Made by a program: the position numbers and the translations under genes. The notes under the pieces are model-generated. The model had not been told where the DNA came from and did no database searches. It saw only the letters and a program-made list of their open reading frames with translations. Below are positions 8,565 to 17,300 of a stretch of DNA of 64,000 nucleotides, piece after piece (positions within the stretch are counted from its first letter, which is position 1; each line of letters opens with the position of its first letter). Origin of the DNA: an uncultured Bacteroides sp. (lineage in GTDB: Bacteria > Bacteroidota > Bacteroidia > Bacteroidales > Bacteroidaceae); NCBI GenBank assembly GCA_947074205.1, contig CAMTOQ010000005.1:1-64000 (forward strand), read 5' to 3'.

Positions 8565-9323
8565 CTATGCGCCTAACGCCGATTCTATGAATGAATTTTT
8601 CTTTTTCTTATTCACTGCCTGCTCGGAGGTTGCAGGCATTGCTTTAGGAAGTCCATCGCCTACCTCTTCGCGAAGCTTATTGATATTTTGATTACGTCCT
8701 TTTACCTCACCTGCCTTCATTGCATCCTGCGTATCTTGTGCGTAATTAAAACCATTATTCAATAGTTCAAGCATCGCTTCTGAATAAGTACCCGCCATGA
8801 CTGGACTGATTACCTCTGCCCAAATCTTATCCATAAATTGTTCTTGATCTACACCCGTCTTTTGACACCACTGCTCTATTACTGGCATACTGGCCTCTAG
8901 ATTAGCCTCATACTCCTTCTTGCTCACATTGAAAGCTTCTAGCTCTTGCTTCCTCTCTTCCTCTGCTTGCATGATCTCCTCATACTCAGGCGTACCTTCC
9001 TCCACATCGAATGCATCCTTACCAAAATATCTGGCTAGAGCTGCGGCTGCCCCACGCTTACCACTTACCACGTCAGATAGCACCTGCGCAAGACGCGGAT
9101 CACTTTGCAATGCTTCTGCCATACGAGTGCGTTGATCACGCCCGTTCTGCACGTAGCCCATTAGCTGGCCCGACGCTTCCTCATCATCGTCCATGTTGTA
9201 GCCCTCTATTTCTTCAGACAACATAGAACGAAGTTGTTCCCTTTTCGATGGCTGCACTTCTTCTGGTGGTGCTTCCATTGTGGTGGGTAATTGTTCTTCG
9301 TTATTCAATTCTTCTTTATCCAT
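8565..9323 (-). CDS. Capsid scaffolding protein, 252 aa
   Basis: A highly charged, almost entirely helical protein directly upstream of the capsid gene, which is the classic location of a scaffold. The N-terminal part is very acidic (DKEELNNEEQLP, NMDDDEEASG), the middle is coiled-coil-like with Glu/Lys (EEIMQAEEERKQELEAF), and the C-terminus ends in a basic patch (NKKKKNSF) as in the capsid-binding end of scaffolds. The ATG at 9323 is preferred; an upstream in-frame TTG at 9344 would add seven residues but is an unlikely start. It would be lost from mature heads. Confidence 0.7.
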   Translation of the reverse strand: MDKEELNNEEQLPTTMEAPPEEVQPSKREQLRSMLSEEIEGYNMDDDEEASGQLMGYVQNGRDQRTRMAEALQSDPRLAQVLSDVVSGKRGAAAALARYFGKDAFDVEEGTPEYEEIMQAEEERKQELEAFNVSKKEYEANLEASMPVIEQWCQKTGVDQEQFMDKIWAEVISPVMAGTYSEAMLELLNNGFNYAQDTQDAMKAGEVKGRNQNINKLREEVGDGLPKAMPATSEQAVNKKKKNSFIESALGA

Positions 9324-9450
9324 ACTTATTAATTTTAGTACCAAAATTGAGTAAGCAAATAAAGTAACTAATGACCTTTTTCTGATTGTTGTTTTGCTAT
9401 AAAAACTTGATGTTTTAGTAAAATAGCAAGTTTTAAAGTAAAACTTTAAT

Positions 9451-9458
9451 TAACTTTG
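9451..9458 (+). promoter_or_regulatory. Bacteroidetes-type promoter (-7 element) for the plus-strand island
   Basis: TAACTTTG matches the TAnnTTTG consensus and is followed by GC. It lies 17 nt before the ATG at 9475, in the 151-bp divergent gap between scaffold and plus-strand genes. An A/T-rich region with TTTT at about 9431 sits at the -33 distance. Confidence 0.6.
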
Positions 9459-9474
9459 CTAAAACATTACAACT

Positions 9475-9867
9475 ATGGACTATACGCTAAAACAAACTAG
9501 AAACAAAACTATCAAGAATAGTTATTTTGATGCGCTAAAACTTCTTCGTCAGAAAAACCCATACGTTTCGACTGAAGATGTCATATCTAAATTGATAGAT
9601 ATGGAAGCTCCACGCTTCTACATCTCATTCGATAATGCACAGCGCATAGTATCAAGAATGCGCAGAGGTCTATCAGTTAAGGTAAGTAATGAGAGAAAAA
9701 TGGAGATGTATAGAGAGATATATAGAAGATTCGAGGAGATAGCCTCACAATCTAAATCATGCAACTATCAGGTGCTAGAGAAAATACTATCTACCACAGC
9801 ACCATCTTTCTACGTCGACAAAACTACAATGAGAGGTATAGTCTATAAAACGCTAAAACTACATTGA
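9475..9867 (+). CDS. Phage protein with internal duplication, 130 aa
   Basis: First gene of the plus-strand island. It consists of two related halves of about 55 residues, each predicted as helices around a shared motif: APRFYISFDNAQRIVSRM at about residues 45-62 and APSFYVDKTTMRGIVYKTLK at about 109-128. The shared pattern is AP-x-FY-(I/V), then a helix with (R)IV. The protein is basic and has no membrane helix. Basic charge, helical repeats and location two genes before the large terminase would fit a DNA-binding or small-terminase-like role, but I do not recognise the family. The stop at 9867 is one base before the next start. Confidence 0.6.
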   Translation: MDYTLKQTRNKTIKNSYFDALKLLRQKNPYVSTEDVISKLIDMEAPRFYISFDNAQRIVSRMRRGLSVKVSNERKMEMYREIYRRFEEIASQSKSCNYQVLEKILSTTAPSFYVDKTTMRGIVYKTLKLH

Positions 9868-9868
9868 T

Positions 9869-10342
9869 ATGCCTGTTGTACTACTATTAATCCTAATATA
9901 TACCTTTGATAGCTATTGCGATATGTCTATTTATGGTATTTACATAGGGTGTTCGCCGCTAAACTACATGCTATACAACTTTATCCACACCAATATGCTG
10001 CACCTGCTTATCAATGCATTCTTTCTTGTATTTTACTGGGAGAAGATTAAAACAGTAGGACTGTGGTATGTGTTGCCCATTATCGGTGTTGTACCTATCT
10101 GTGCTGGGCTGATGGCAACATACGATACTCCCACAGTTGGTAGCTCGGCTGTGGTGATGTCTATGGTGGGCATATTGGCAGCCTACATTCCTAGAATATA
10201 CACCGTGCGCCTTATTCTCACGCTTGTAGCATCGTCCGTAATTACGCTATTATTCGCGCCTCATATAAACACGATGATTCATCTATATAGCTTTGTTCTA
10301 TCCTACTTCTTAAGCTTGATAATAAAATATGTACGCAGATGA
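9869..10342 (+). CDS. Minimal rhomboid-family intramembrane serine protease, 157 aa
   Basis: A very hydrophobic protein with about six membrane helices. All rhomboid landmarks are present with GlpG spacing. H40-x4-H45-x3-N49 corresponds to GlpG H145, H150 and N154, which form the oxyanion site on helix 2. G91-S92-S93-A94 followed by G101 matches GxSG...G with S93 as the nucleophile. H138, in the last helix, is in the place of the catalytic H254. The Gly after the catalytic Ser is Ala, a mild variation. The length is near the minimum for a six-helix rhomboid core. It starts one base after the preceding stop and overlaps the terminase start by 14 nt, so it is translated with the packaging genes. 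The substrate is unknown; a membrane protein of the host, such as one used for entry, exclusion or lysis, is possible. Confidence 0.75.
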   Translation: MPVVLLLILIYTFDSYCDMSIYGIYIGCSPLNYMLYNFIHTNMLHLLINAFFLVFYWEKIKTVGLWYVLPIIGVVPICAGLMATYDTPTVGSSAVVMSMVGILAAYIPRIYTVRLILTLVASSVITLLFAPHINTMIHLYSFVLSYFLSLIIKYVRR

Positions 10343-12335
10343 ATACATACGTGTCAATAGAGAACGTCTCGCACAAATACGGGCACTATATAACCCCTAT
10401 ACAGGCGAAGGCTCTTTTTCTGTGCCACGCAGAAAGGTCTATATTAAGGACTGTCCTATAGAGACACTCTATCTACCAAACACATTTATAGATACCGGCT
10501 TTGTACAGATGCTCATTAGAATGGGCTTCAATGGGTACATACAGAATATTGTAGGTATTGGGGTAAGCGAAAAGGCCCGCAAAGACCTTTGGGCGCTATT
10601 TTGCTCCGAACGAATAAATCACGATTTTGAGTTTTATGCCATCGCAGTAATCACCATCGCCGATAAGATCAGTGGATTAGATATACCTTTTTTACTAAAT
10701 AGGCCTCAACGAAAACTCCTAAAAGAGTTTGAACAACTAAGGATAGCGGGTAAGCCTATTGATATAATTATTTGTAAGGCAAGGCAGTGGGGTGGTTCTA
10801 CCATGACACAGCTCTATATGCTCTGGATACAGTCTATTCATAAGATCAACTGGAACTCTGTAATCTGCGGGCATGTAGAGGCTGCTTCTCGAAACGTGTC
10901 AGGTATGCTACAGAAAGCAGTAGATAATATTCCTGACTGGATACCGGGTAAGAAGATGAAAACATCACCCTACCAAGGCTCCTCCAAGACACGCTCAATC
11001 AATACCACCAATAGTAGATACTCGATCGGTTCTGCCGAGAAACCCGAAGGTCTACGCTCGGAAAATATAGCGATGGCCCACTTAACAGAGGTTGGGCTAT
11101 GGAAAGCAACTAAAGGTAAACGGCCAGAAGATTTAGTGCAATCTATATTTGGCTCTATCTACAGTGGCCCTTATACCATGAAGATACTTGAATCGACAGC
11201 CAAAGGTGTAGGAAATTACTTTCACCGCACATGGCTAGACGCAGTGGATGGGAGGAATAACTTCACCCCGGTATTCGTGGCATGGTTTGAGATTGAAATT
11301 TACTCTGCCCATATTGATACAAGCACCTATAAAGAGTTTGTTGCTAGCCTAAACGAATACGAACAGTGGCTCTTTGAGTTGGGCGCCACACTAGAGGCTA
11401 TCAAATGGTACCGCCAAAAATCAATGGAAATCAAAGACAAGTGGCGTATGTGTTCAGAGTATCCTAGTACCGCTTCAGAAGCATTTCAAAGTACTGGTAG
11501 ACGTATCTTTCCACAGCGCTATGTGGAACAGATCAGAAAGACCACGATGGAGGCGTGTTTCTACGGTGATTTTGAAGGGAAGGCGCAAAAGGGCAAGGAT
11601 GCTTTCGTTGATATACGATTCACTAAAATGCAGCCTACTACAAACAAGGATAATCTGTGCCAGATATGGGCCATGCCAGACAAAACGTTAGCCTATAGGG
11701 ATAGATATGTGGTAAGTGTAGATGTGGGTGGTGTGTCCTCTAACGCTGACTACTCTGTGATAAAGGTAGCCGATAGACTACCTATGCTGGAAGTAGGTGG
11801 TGTGCCAGAGATTGTATGCGAGTGGCACGGTCATATCGAACACGACTTACTGATTTGGAAAGCCGCACAGATAGCCAAAGCCTACTGTAACGCGTTGTTA
11901 GTGATCGAGAGTAACACCCTAGAGACGGAAGGCACCGAAGGAGATAACTTTGAATATGTATTGGATGAAATCGTAGAGGATTACAATAATCTCTATTCGC
12001 GTACCTCGCCCGAACAGATTAAGCAGGGTATGCCAGTGAAATACGGGTTCCACACCAACACCAAGACCAAACCGGCCATAATAAACCATCTCAAAGCGGC
12101 CATGCGTGATTTCCTCTATATTGAGAGAAGTCAAGCTACCACGTTTGAGATGGACACCTATGAACTAAAAGATAATGGTAAAGAGATGGGGGCCTCGGAA
12201 GGTTGCCACGACGACCTTCTAATGTGTACTGCCATATTAATCTATGTCTGTTACAAATGGGCTATGCCCCGTCTTATTGTCAAGAGTAATAATTCCAGCA
12301 AGAAAACACGTATAGTAAGTGAGGCATCCATTTAG
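10329..12335 (+). CDS. terL: Terminase large subunit, 668 aa
   Basis: The ATP-driven packaging motor and nuclease that cuts and pumps DNA through the portal. The N-terminal ATPase shows a Walker A-like K150-ARQWGGS-T158 and a Walker B-like IAMAHLTE with E254. The C-terminal RNase-H-like nuclease shows D465 in VVSVDVGG and the late acidic pair CHDD (D628, D629). It overlaps the rhomboid gene by 14 nt. Its last 4 nt overlap the convergent end of the portal gene, so the motor and its docking protein are transcribed towards each other. The length is somewhat above average because of an N-terminal extension of about 130 residues. Confidence 0.9.
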   Translation: MYADEYIRVNRERLAQIRALYNPYTGEGSFSVPRRKVYIKDCPIETLYLPNTFIDTGFVQMLIRMGFNGYIQNIVGIGVSEKARKDLWALFCSERINHDFEFYAIAVITIADKISGLDIPFLLNRPQRKLLKEFEQLRIAGKPIDIIICKARQWGGSTMTQLYMLWIQSIHKINWNSVICGHVEAASRNVSGMLQKAVDNIPDWIPGKKMKTSPYQGSSKTRSINTTNSRYSIGSAEKPEGLRSENIAMAHLTEVGLWKATKGKRPEDLVQSIFGSIYSGPYTMKILESTAKGVGNYFHRTWLDAVDGRNNFTPVFVAWFEIEIYSAHIDTSTYKEFVASLNEYEQWLFELGATLEAIKWYRQKSMEIKDKWRMCSEYPSTASEAFQSTGRRIFPQRYVEQIRKTTMEACFYGDFEGKAQKGKDAFVDIRFTKMQPTTNKDNLCQIWAMPDKTLAYRDRYVVSVDVGGVSSNADYSVIKVADRLPMLEVGGVPEIVCEWHGHIEHDLLIWKAAQIAKAYCNALLVIESNTLETEGTEGDNFEYVLDEIVEDYNNLYSRTSPEQIKQGMPVKYGFHTNTKTKPAIINHLKAAMRDFLYIERSQATTFEMDTYELKDNGKEMGASEGCHDDLLMCTAILIYVCYKWAMPRLIVKSNNSSKKTRIVSEASI

Positions 12336-14296
12336 GATGCTCTCATTACTTGACCGTCCATCGCTCCAGCATTGCCCCCACTCATAGCTTGTCTCATCAT
12401 AGCATTGCCCTGTTGCGGCATAGCATCCTGTGGAACACCACTCATTCCTTGTTGTTGCTGCATCTCTTGTTCATTACGTTTGATCGATTCAAGGATGCGA
12501 GTAGCAAACGGATAGGAGCAGTTCTCTAGCATGGTTTTCACGTCGATGGCCGTCTGTTGGAAAAGCTGCATCAAGAAGTCATTCTGTACCATCTGATAGG
12601 TAGGCGAGTTACTTCCTTCTGTGATCTTCAAATCAATCTGTGCATTCTGTACCTTTTCAGGATTATAGTATTTAGCCTCTTCCGAATAGTCTTTTCCCGA
12701 TAGTTCCAAATGTCTCACCGAATTGTAATACTGCTGAATAGTCTGCATAATCTTCACATCACGCCTACGACGGAACGACTTAAACGCGTCAAACAGCCCT
12801 CTTGTATTAAGTGAAGCATTCTGTGTTTGCTGCGCATACAAACTAGCGGCAGTTCCCGAAGCCGGCTGCTTTCCCTGCATAGCACTGTTTACCCCCGATA
12901 TATCGTTGATAAGCTTTAATTGTAGGTTCAGTAGCTCATAGTCGCCAGCTACAGCCGCTTGTCCATTGTATTGATGCACCACGTTGGCAAGGTTCTGGCC
13001 GCTCTTTAAGTTGGCAAACAACACCCCGTTATAGCGTACATATTCGTCAATAATCTCATCACGCGTCATACTATCAAAAGCTGTTTCGTCTACTACCAGA
13101 ACGCCCTTAGAAGAAGAGCTTCTGATAAAGTCAATCAGCGTCAAGGTGCGGTTAATGCTTCGCTGTTGGTCTATAAAGTCCTCAATATAGTTGAACACTT
13201 TACCCTGCACCATTGGATATACGTGTAGCTCGAAGTTATGCGACCCATGCCAATAAGGACTTTTACCCTCTTGCAATATATAGCCATCCGGTGTCATATA
13301 GCGATAGTACCAATATTGTTCGTTTCCATACTCGTAGTCTATAAGTAGAATGTCCTCCTCTTCCACACCATTGATAGAGGCTTCATTAAGGCGCAAACGG
13401 TTCTCATGGTCGATGGATAGTATCTCGTCCATACCTACCCAGTAATACGTCCCTTTAAGTTGATCGTGACAGAAATACGCCTCTCTTGTCTCTAGCTTCC
13501 AGCCCAATATCACACGACAAAGGTCCGGTCTGCTAGGACTGCTGAATGCGATATTCTTAAGCTCTTCTCCCTGCATACCATCAAAAGCGGCGTATATTTC
13601 TCCCGTTTGATATAGACTATCAATCCACTTTTTATCCTCTTCATTTTTAGCAAAAGACGCTATTACATCTTGCTTAGTAAGGTCGTATATCTCTCCTACA
13701 TGTGTCAAGTCCCACGTACGCACGTCCTCCATACTTGTATTGAAAAATATACGTGAAGGGTTACACCCGTATACCCACACATCATTCATACGCTTAGATG
13801 GGTTCCAACCGTACTCCACACGCTGAGCGATAAAGCCACTGCAAAGGAGCAGACGCAAGCTACTAGAATCAAGTTCTATGAGTTCGTTAAGGTCCGATAC
13901 ATACTCCACCGCTATACTCATCATCTCGCCAATCTTTACTTCGGCCTGGTCTCTTACCGAGCAGATAGACTGTGTGGTGCTGCTTCTAAACTGCCCGTCT
14001 ATGTTTTTAATGATGGGTGAGATCATGTTATTCTTCAACGGTACTTTACCCTGCTTCCGGATAAACTCTGCTTCAGTCATTTTCGTGCCGCTATCAGGGT
14101 CCTCTATCAAGTCTCCCCACTGATCTTCATACGCATACATGATGCTACGTCTCATTTTCTGACGTGCCACCTCCAGCGATTCCCAATATTTGGAAAACTC
14201 CTGCAATACATCAAGGTTGCGCTTACCCTTTCGGGTAGCGCACTCTTTCTTCTTATCCTTCTTGGGCTTTACGGCCCTTGTCAAAAACTTATTCAT
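12332..14296 (-). CDS. Portal protein, 654 aa
   Basis: A long P22-like podovirus portal: the dodecameric ring at the capsid vertex through which DNA passes. Evidence is the size, the N-terminal basic leader, and the helical region with ARQKMRRSIMYAYEDQWGD and VPLKNNMISPIIKNIDGQFR typical of this family. Further support comes from the SGVNSAMQGKQPASGTAA loop and the Gln/Met-rich C-terminus seen in such portals. The ATG at 14296 is preferred, because the upstream in-frame start (14332) is a TTG. It converges with the terminase gene with a 4-nt overlap and lies 56 nt downstream of the giant gene. Confidence 0.85.
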   Translation of the reverse strand: MNKFLTRAVKPKKDKKKECATRKGKRNLDVLQEFSKYWESLEVARQKMRRSIMYAYEDQWGDLIEDPDSGTKMTEAEFIRKQGKVPLKNNMISPIIKNIDGQFRSSTTQSICSVRDQAEVKIGEMMSIAVEYVSDLNELIELDSSSLRLLLCSGFIAQRVEYGWNPSKRMNDVWVYGCNPSRIFFNTSMEDVRTWDLTHVGEIYDLTKQDVIASFAKNEEDKKWIDSLYQTGEIYAAFDGMQGEELKNIAFSSPSRPDLCRVILGWKLETREAYFCHDQLKGTYYWVGMDEILSIDHENRLRLNEASINGVEEEDILLIDYEYGNEQYWYYRYMTPDGYILQEGKSPYWHGSHNFELHVYPMVQGKVFNYIEDFIDQQRSINRTLTLIDFIRSSSSKGVLVVDETAFDSMTRDEIIDEYVRYNGVLFANLKSGQNLANVVHQYNGQAAVAGDYELLNLQLKLINDISGVNSAMQGKQPASGTAASLYAQQTQNASLNTRGLFDAFKSFRRRRDVKIMQTIQQYYNSVRHLELSGKDYSEEAKYYNPEKVQNAQIDLKITEGSNSPTYQMVQNDFLMQLFQQTAIDVKTMLENCSYPFATRILESIKRNEQEMQQQQGMSGVPQDAMPQQGNAMMRQAMSGGNAGAMDGQVMRAS

Positions 14297-14310
14297 AGAT
14301 GGTATTTTTA

Positions 14311-14318
14311 CAAATTTA
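14311..14318 (-). promoter_or_regulatory. Possible -7 element for the portal gene
   Basis: On the minus strand TAAATTTG fits TAnnTTTG and lies 14 nt upstream of the portal ATG at 14296, within the 56-nt gap after the giant gene. The resulting leader would be very short and no clear -33 element was found inside the end of the giant gene, so this is tentative. Confidence 0.3.
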
Positions 14319-14352
14319 TTGTTGTTGTACAAGCTTTTAATTGCTGTTTTGC

Positions 14353-17300
14353 TTATTTCTGACTAGCCTTATCAATGAATTTACCTCGTCGATCTCTAAT
14401 CTGATTCATAAGTTCAACATCTTTCGTACGGCCTAAAGCTTTCTTCATCGTGTTGGTCACACTTCTAACAGACTGCGCCTCTCGATAAAGATCAAGTGCC
14501 CATTGGTTCTGCTTTATGAAGGCAGGAAGATTATTATCCTCATTTTCCTGCATCTCCTTCATTTGATTATATACCTTTTGGCTGCTACGCATAATCTTAC
14601 TTATGGTGTATTCATCGCGTATATCTTCAAAGGTTTCGTGTTTAGCATATTCCTCCGAAGCTGCATCTCCTTCGCTAACTCCTTCTATGTAATCTAATAC
14701 TTTTTGGATAGCCTCATCGCGTTCATAGGGTTTGTAATCTTCCTCTGCAAGGAATTTCTTTACCTTATTCTTGTAAATATTACGTTTCTTGCTATCTGCT
14801 TCATTCTCGAAAGCTTCTACAGCTTCCTGAATAGTAGTAATACCATCACTGTATTCTTTCTTATTCAAAGCCTCTACGGAACTAATGGCAGAACTAAGTA
14901 GCTTGTCAGCATCTAACTTATTCATAACAGCACCATCATAAGCGGCTTCTACTAGAGATATATCACCACCCATTAAGCCGTCTTCCATTAGTCGCTTAAC
15001 TTTATATGCTGACATACCTTTACTTGTTGGCATAACTAGAGAAATAGGGTCCCAATCCTTGCCGGTATCCGGTTTGATAAAGTCACCCACAGACCAAGGA
15101 ATAAAACTATTACTGATAGTATAAGCTACGCGCGCTCCCCATTTAGAGAAAGCTCCTTTCTTCTCCTCGTCTCTTAGCTCCTGTGGAACATAACCACCCA
15201 ATGACTGACCATTAGCCATTACAGAAAGCATATTAAAAACAGGATTGGCTTTACCTTCCACTTTGTCTATGACGTTTTGTGCCATATCAAAGCCATTACT
15301 CCCGTATATAAGTTCTATTACTTCACGGAACTGTTTTCCCCATCGAGCATAGAGTTCTGAACCCTCTTTGCTACGTCCCAAGAAAAGGTCTGTGTGTTTA
15401 CCTCTTGTATTGCCATACATCGTATAGTCGTACCACTTCATCCCATTAGGATACTTCACTTCATAAGGCGAGCGATAGTCTGGGTTAGTTTTTCGCATCT
15501 CCTCAGCCAATAGCTTTTCCTTTTCTTCATCTCTTTCTCTGAATAAGGCGTTTATACCATTCATTAATGTTCCAAAAAAAAGCATAGCTGTAGTCCAATA
15601 GATAGCGGCTTTCTTACGTTGGAAAGGGCGTGTAATATCTTCTCCTGCATCGAAGTCTTTCCCGTCATAGAAGCTCATTTTACCGCTAAGCGCTGCAAAC
15701 TGACGAACGGTTGAAAGGTTCCAGTCAGGTGATAATAAAACACGTTTCATGGCTAACAACTGTCCTGGTGTTATATTGAGTAGCTCCCAATGTTGCCCCC
15801 CGAACTGATCGTTTATCATCTGCCCGATGTTATTTAAACCCTTTTCAGCATCTTCTGGTGAATAACCTTTCTTCTCTACAAGGTTTCTCCACTCGTCTGC
15901 ATACTTCTTATAGGTGTACATCTTGAGTGAATCGTGCAGATAATTCCAAAGAAACTTATCCATACCAGTATTGACGCCATCCACTATATCCGCCAATAGC
16001 TTCACTGTTTTGGTTGGTAGATTAGGGTTGTTATCCACTTGTCTCTGCGCCCATCTAGCTATCTTTCCAGTAAATGTACCCACATCTTTAGCATCGTAAT
16101 CACTTGAAGCTCCAAGCTGCACCATGTGTTTCACTGCGTCCATTGCTACCTCTCTATCTACCATCGTTGGCAGCTCCCCTTTAAATAGAGAATCATAGAT
16201 CATATTTTTAAGTAACACTTTGCTAAAATGTAAAGGGTTCATAGCAGCTATGCCCGATTCTGCAAGAGCACCGGCATGAAAGAAACTCAAACTTAATGTT
16301 ACACGCTTAGCTGTGCTTCCTGTTTTATCGTACACTTTCCAGAACTTATCTGTAAAGGTCATGTCCTCTTTCGCCTTGCGTCTCCACTCTGCACCCGAAC
16401 CGAAGATAGTTTCTACCCTATTGGCCATGCTTCTATGCACCCGATAATCGGCTAGCGTCTCATTATCAATGTAGACATAGTCCTTATTAGTATCAGTAGA
16501 AGGAATAAGAAGCGGAACTACTGCTGGCATAGGCGATTCAATCTCTATGCGAATGTTACGCATGAAGTCTAATAAATGCTTATTAGCGATTGTAAGATTG
16601 GCAACTTGACCGTAATCGCGCATAATATCGGTAATATCAGTAAACCTAGGAACTAGACCCATTTCCATACCTTCGGCTAACGACGTGATAACACGCTGTT
16701 TGGTGTAAGGGCTACGCATTTTAAGCCTATTATTGTACGATTCTACAGCAATAGGATCACTGGCTTCAAAGTCCCAGATATGGGTCACATAGTTATCTAG
16801 CTTCTTACATCCATAGCCTACGCCATTGTTTACTAGCTCGTCATACATAGAATCAAACCACGCTTTCACCTTCTCTACCGTGGCCATTGTCTCTGAGCTC
16901 ACTCCTTCTCTTGAAGAACCTTCGATAATGAATGGAATTTCCTCGCGTTCCTTCTTAGTGGTTTGCTTCTTAATATCGTCAATTAGGTAAGATAAAGCCA
17001 GGTTCTCACTCTCAATAAAACGTCGCCTTAAAATAATCTCGTCTCGCCATGCTCTTTTTAAGCCATCCACAGAGGTATCAATACCCATATCATTTGCCAT
17101 CTTTTGGAAAGCCTTCTTCTCTTCTCTGCTAAGGCCCGAAATAGCCGCCTTTTCCGCCAGATAGCTTTCTGGGTCTTCCGGACGATTCTCTTCCGCCTCA
17201 CGAATAGCTGCATTGACCTTTTTAGCTTCACCGGCTCTGCGCTCTTTGTCACTCTCCCCATTGAAAAGTAGATCACGTGCTTCTTTCTCGCTCACGCCCA

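Noticed and set aside
14297-14332. Longer portal start at an in-frame TTG
   Set aside because: The ATG at 14296 gives a more usual start, and the extension overlaps a promoter-like element.
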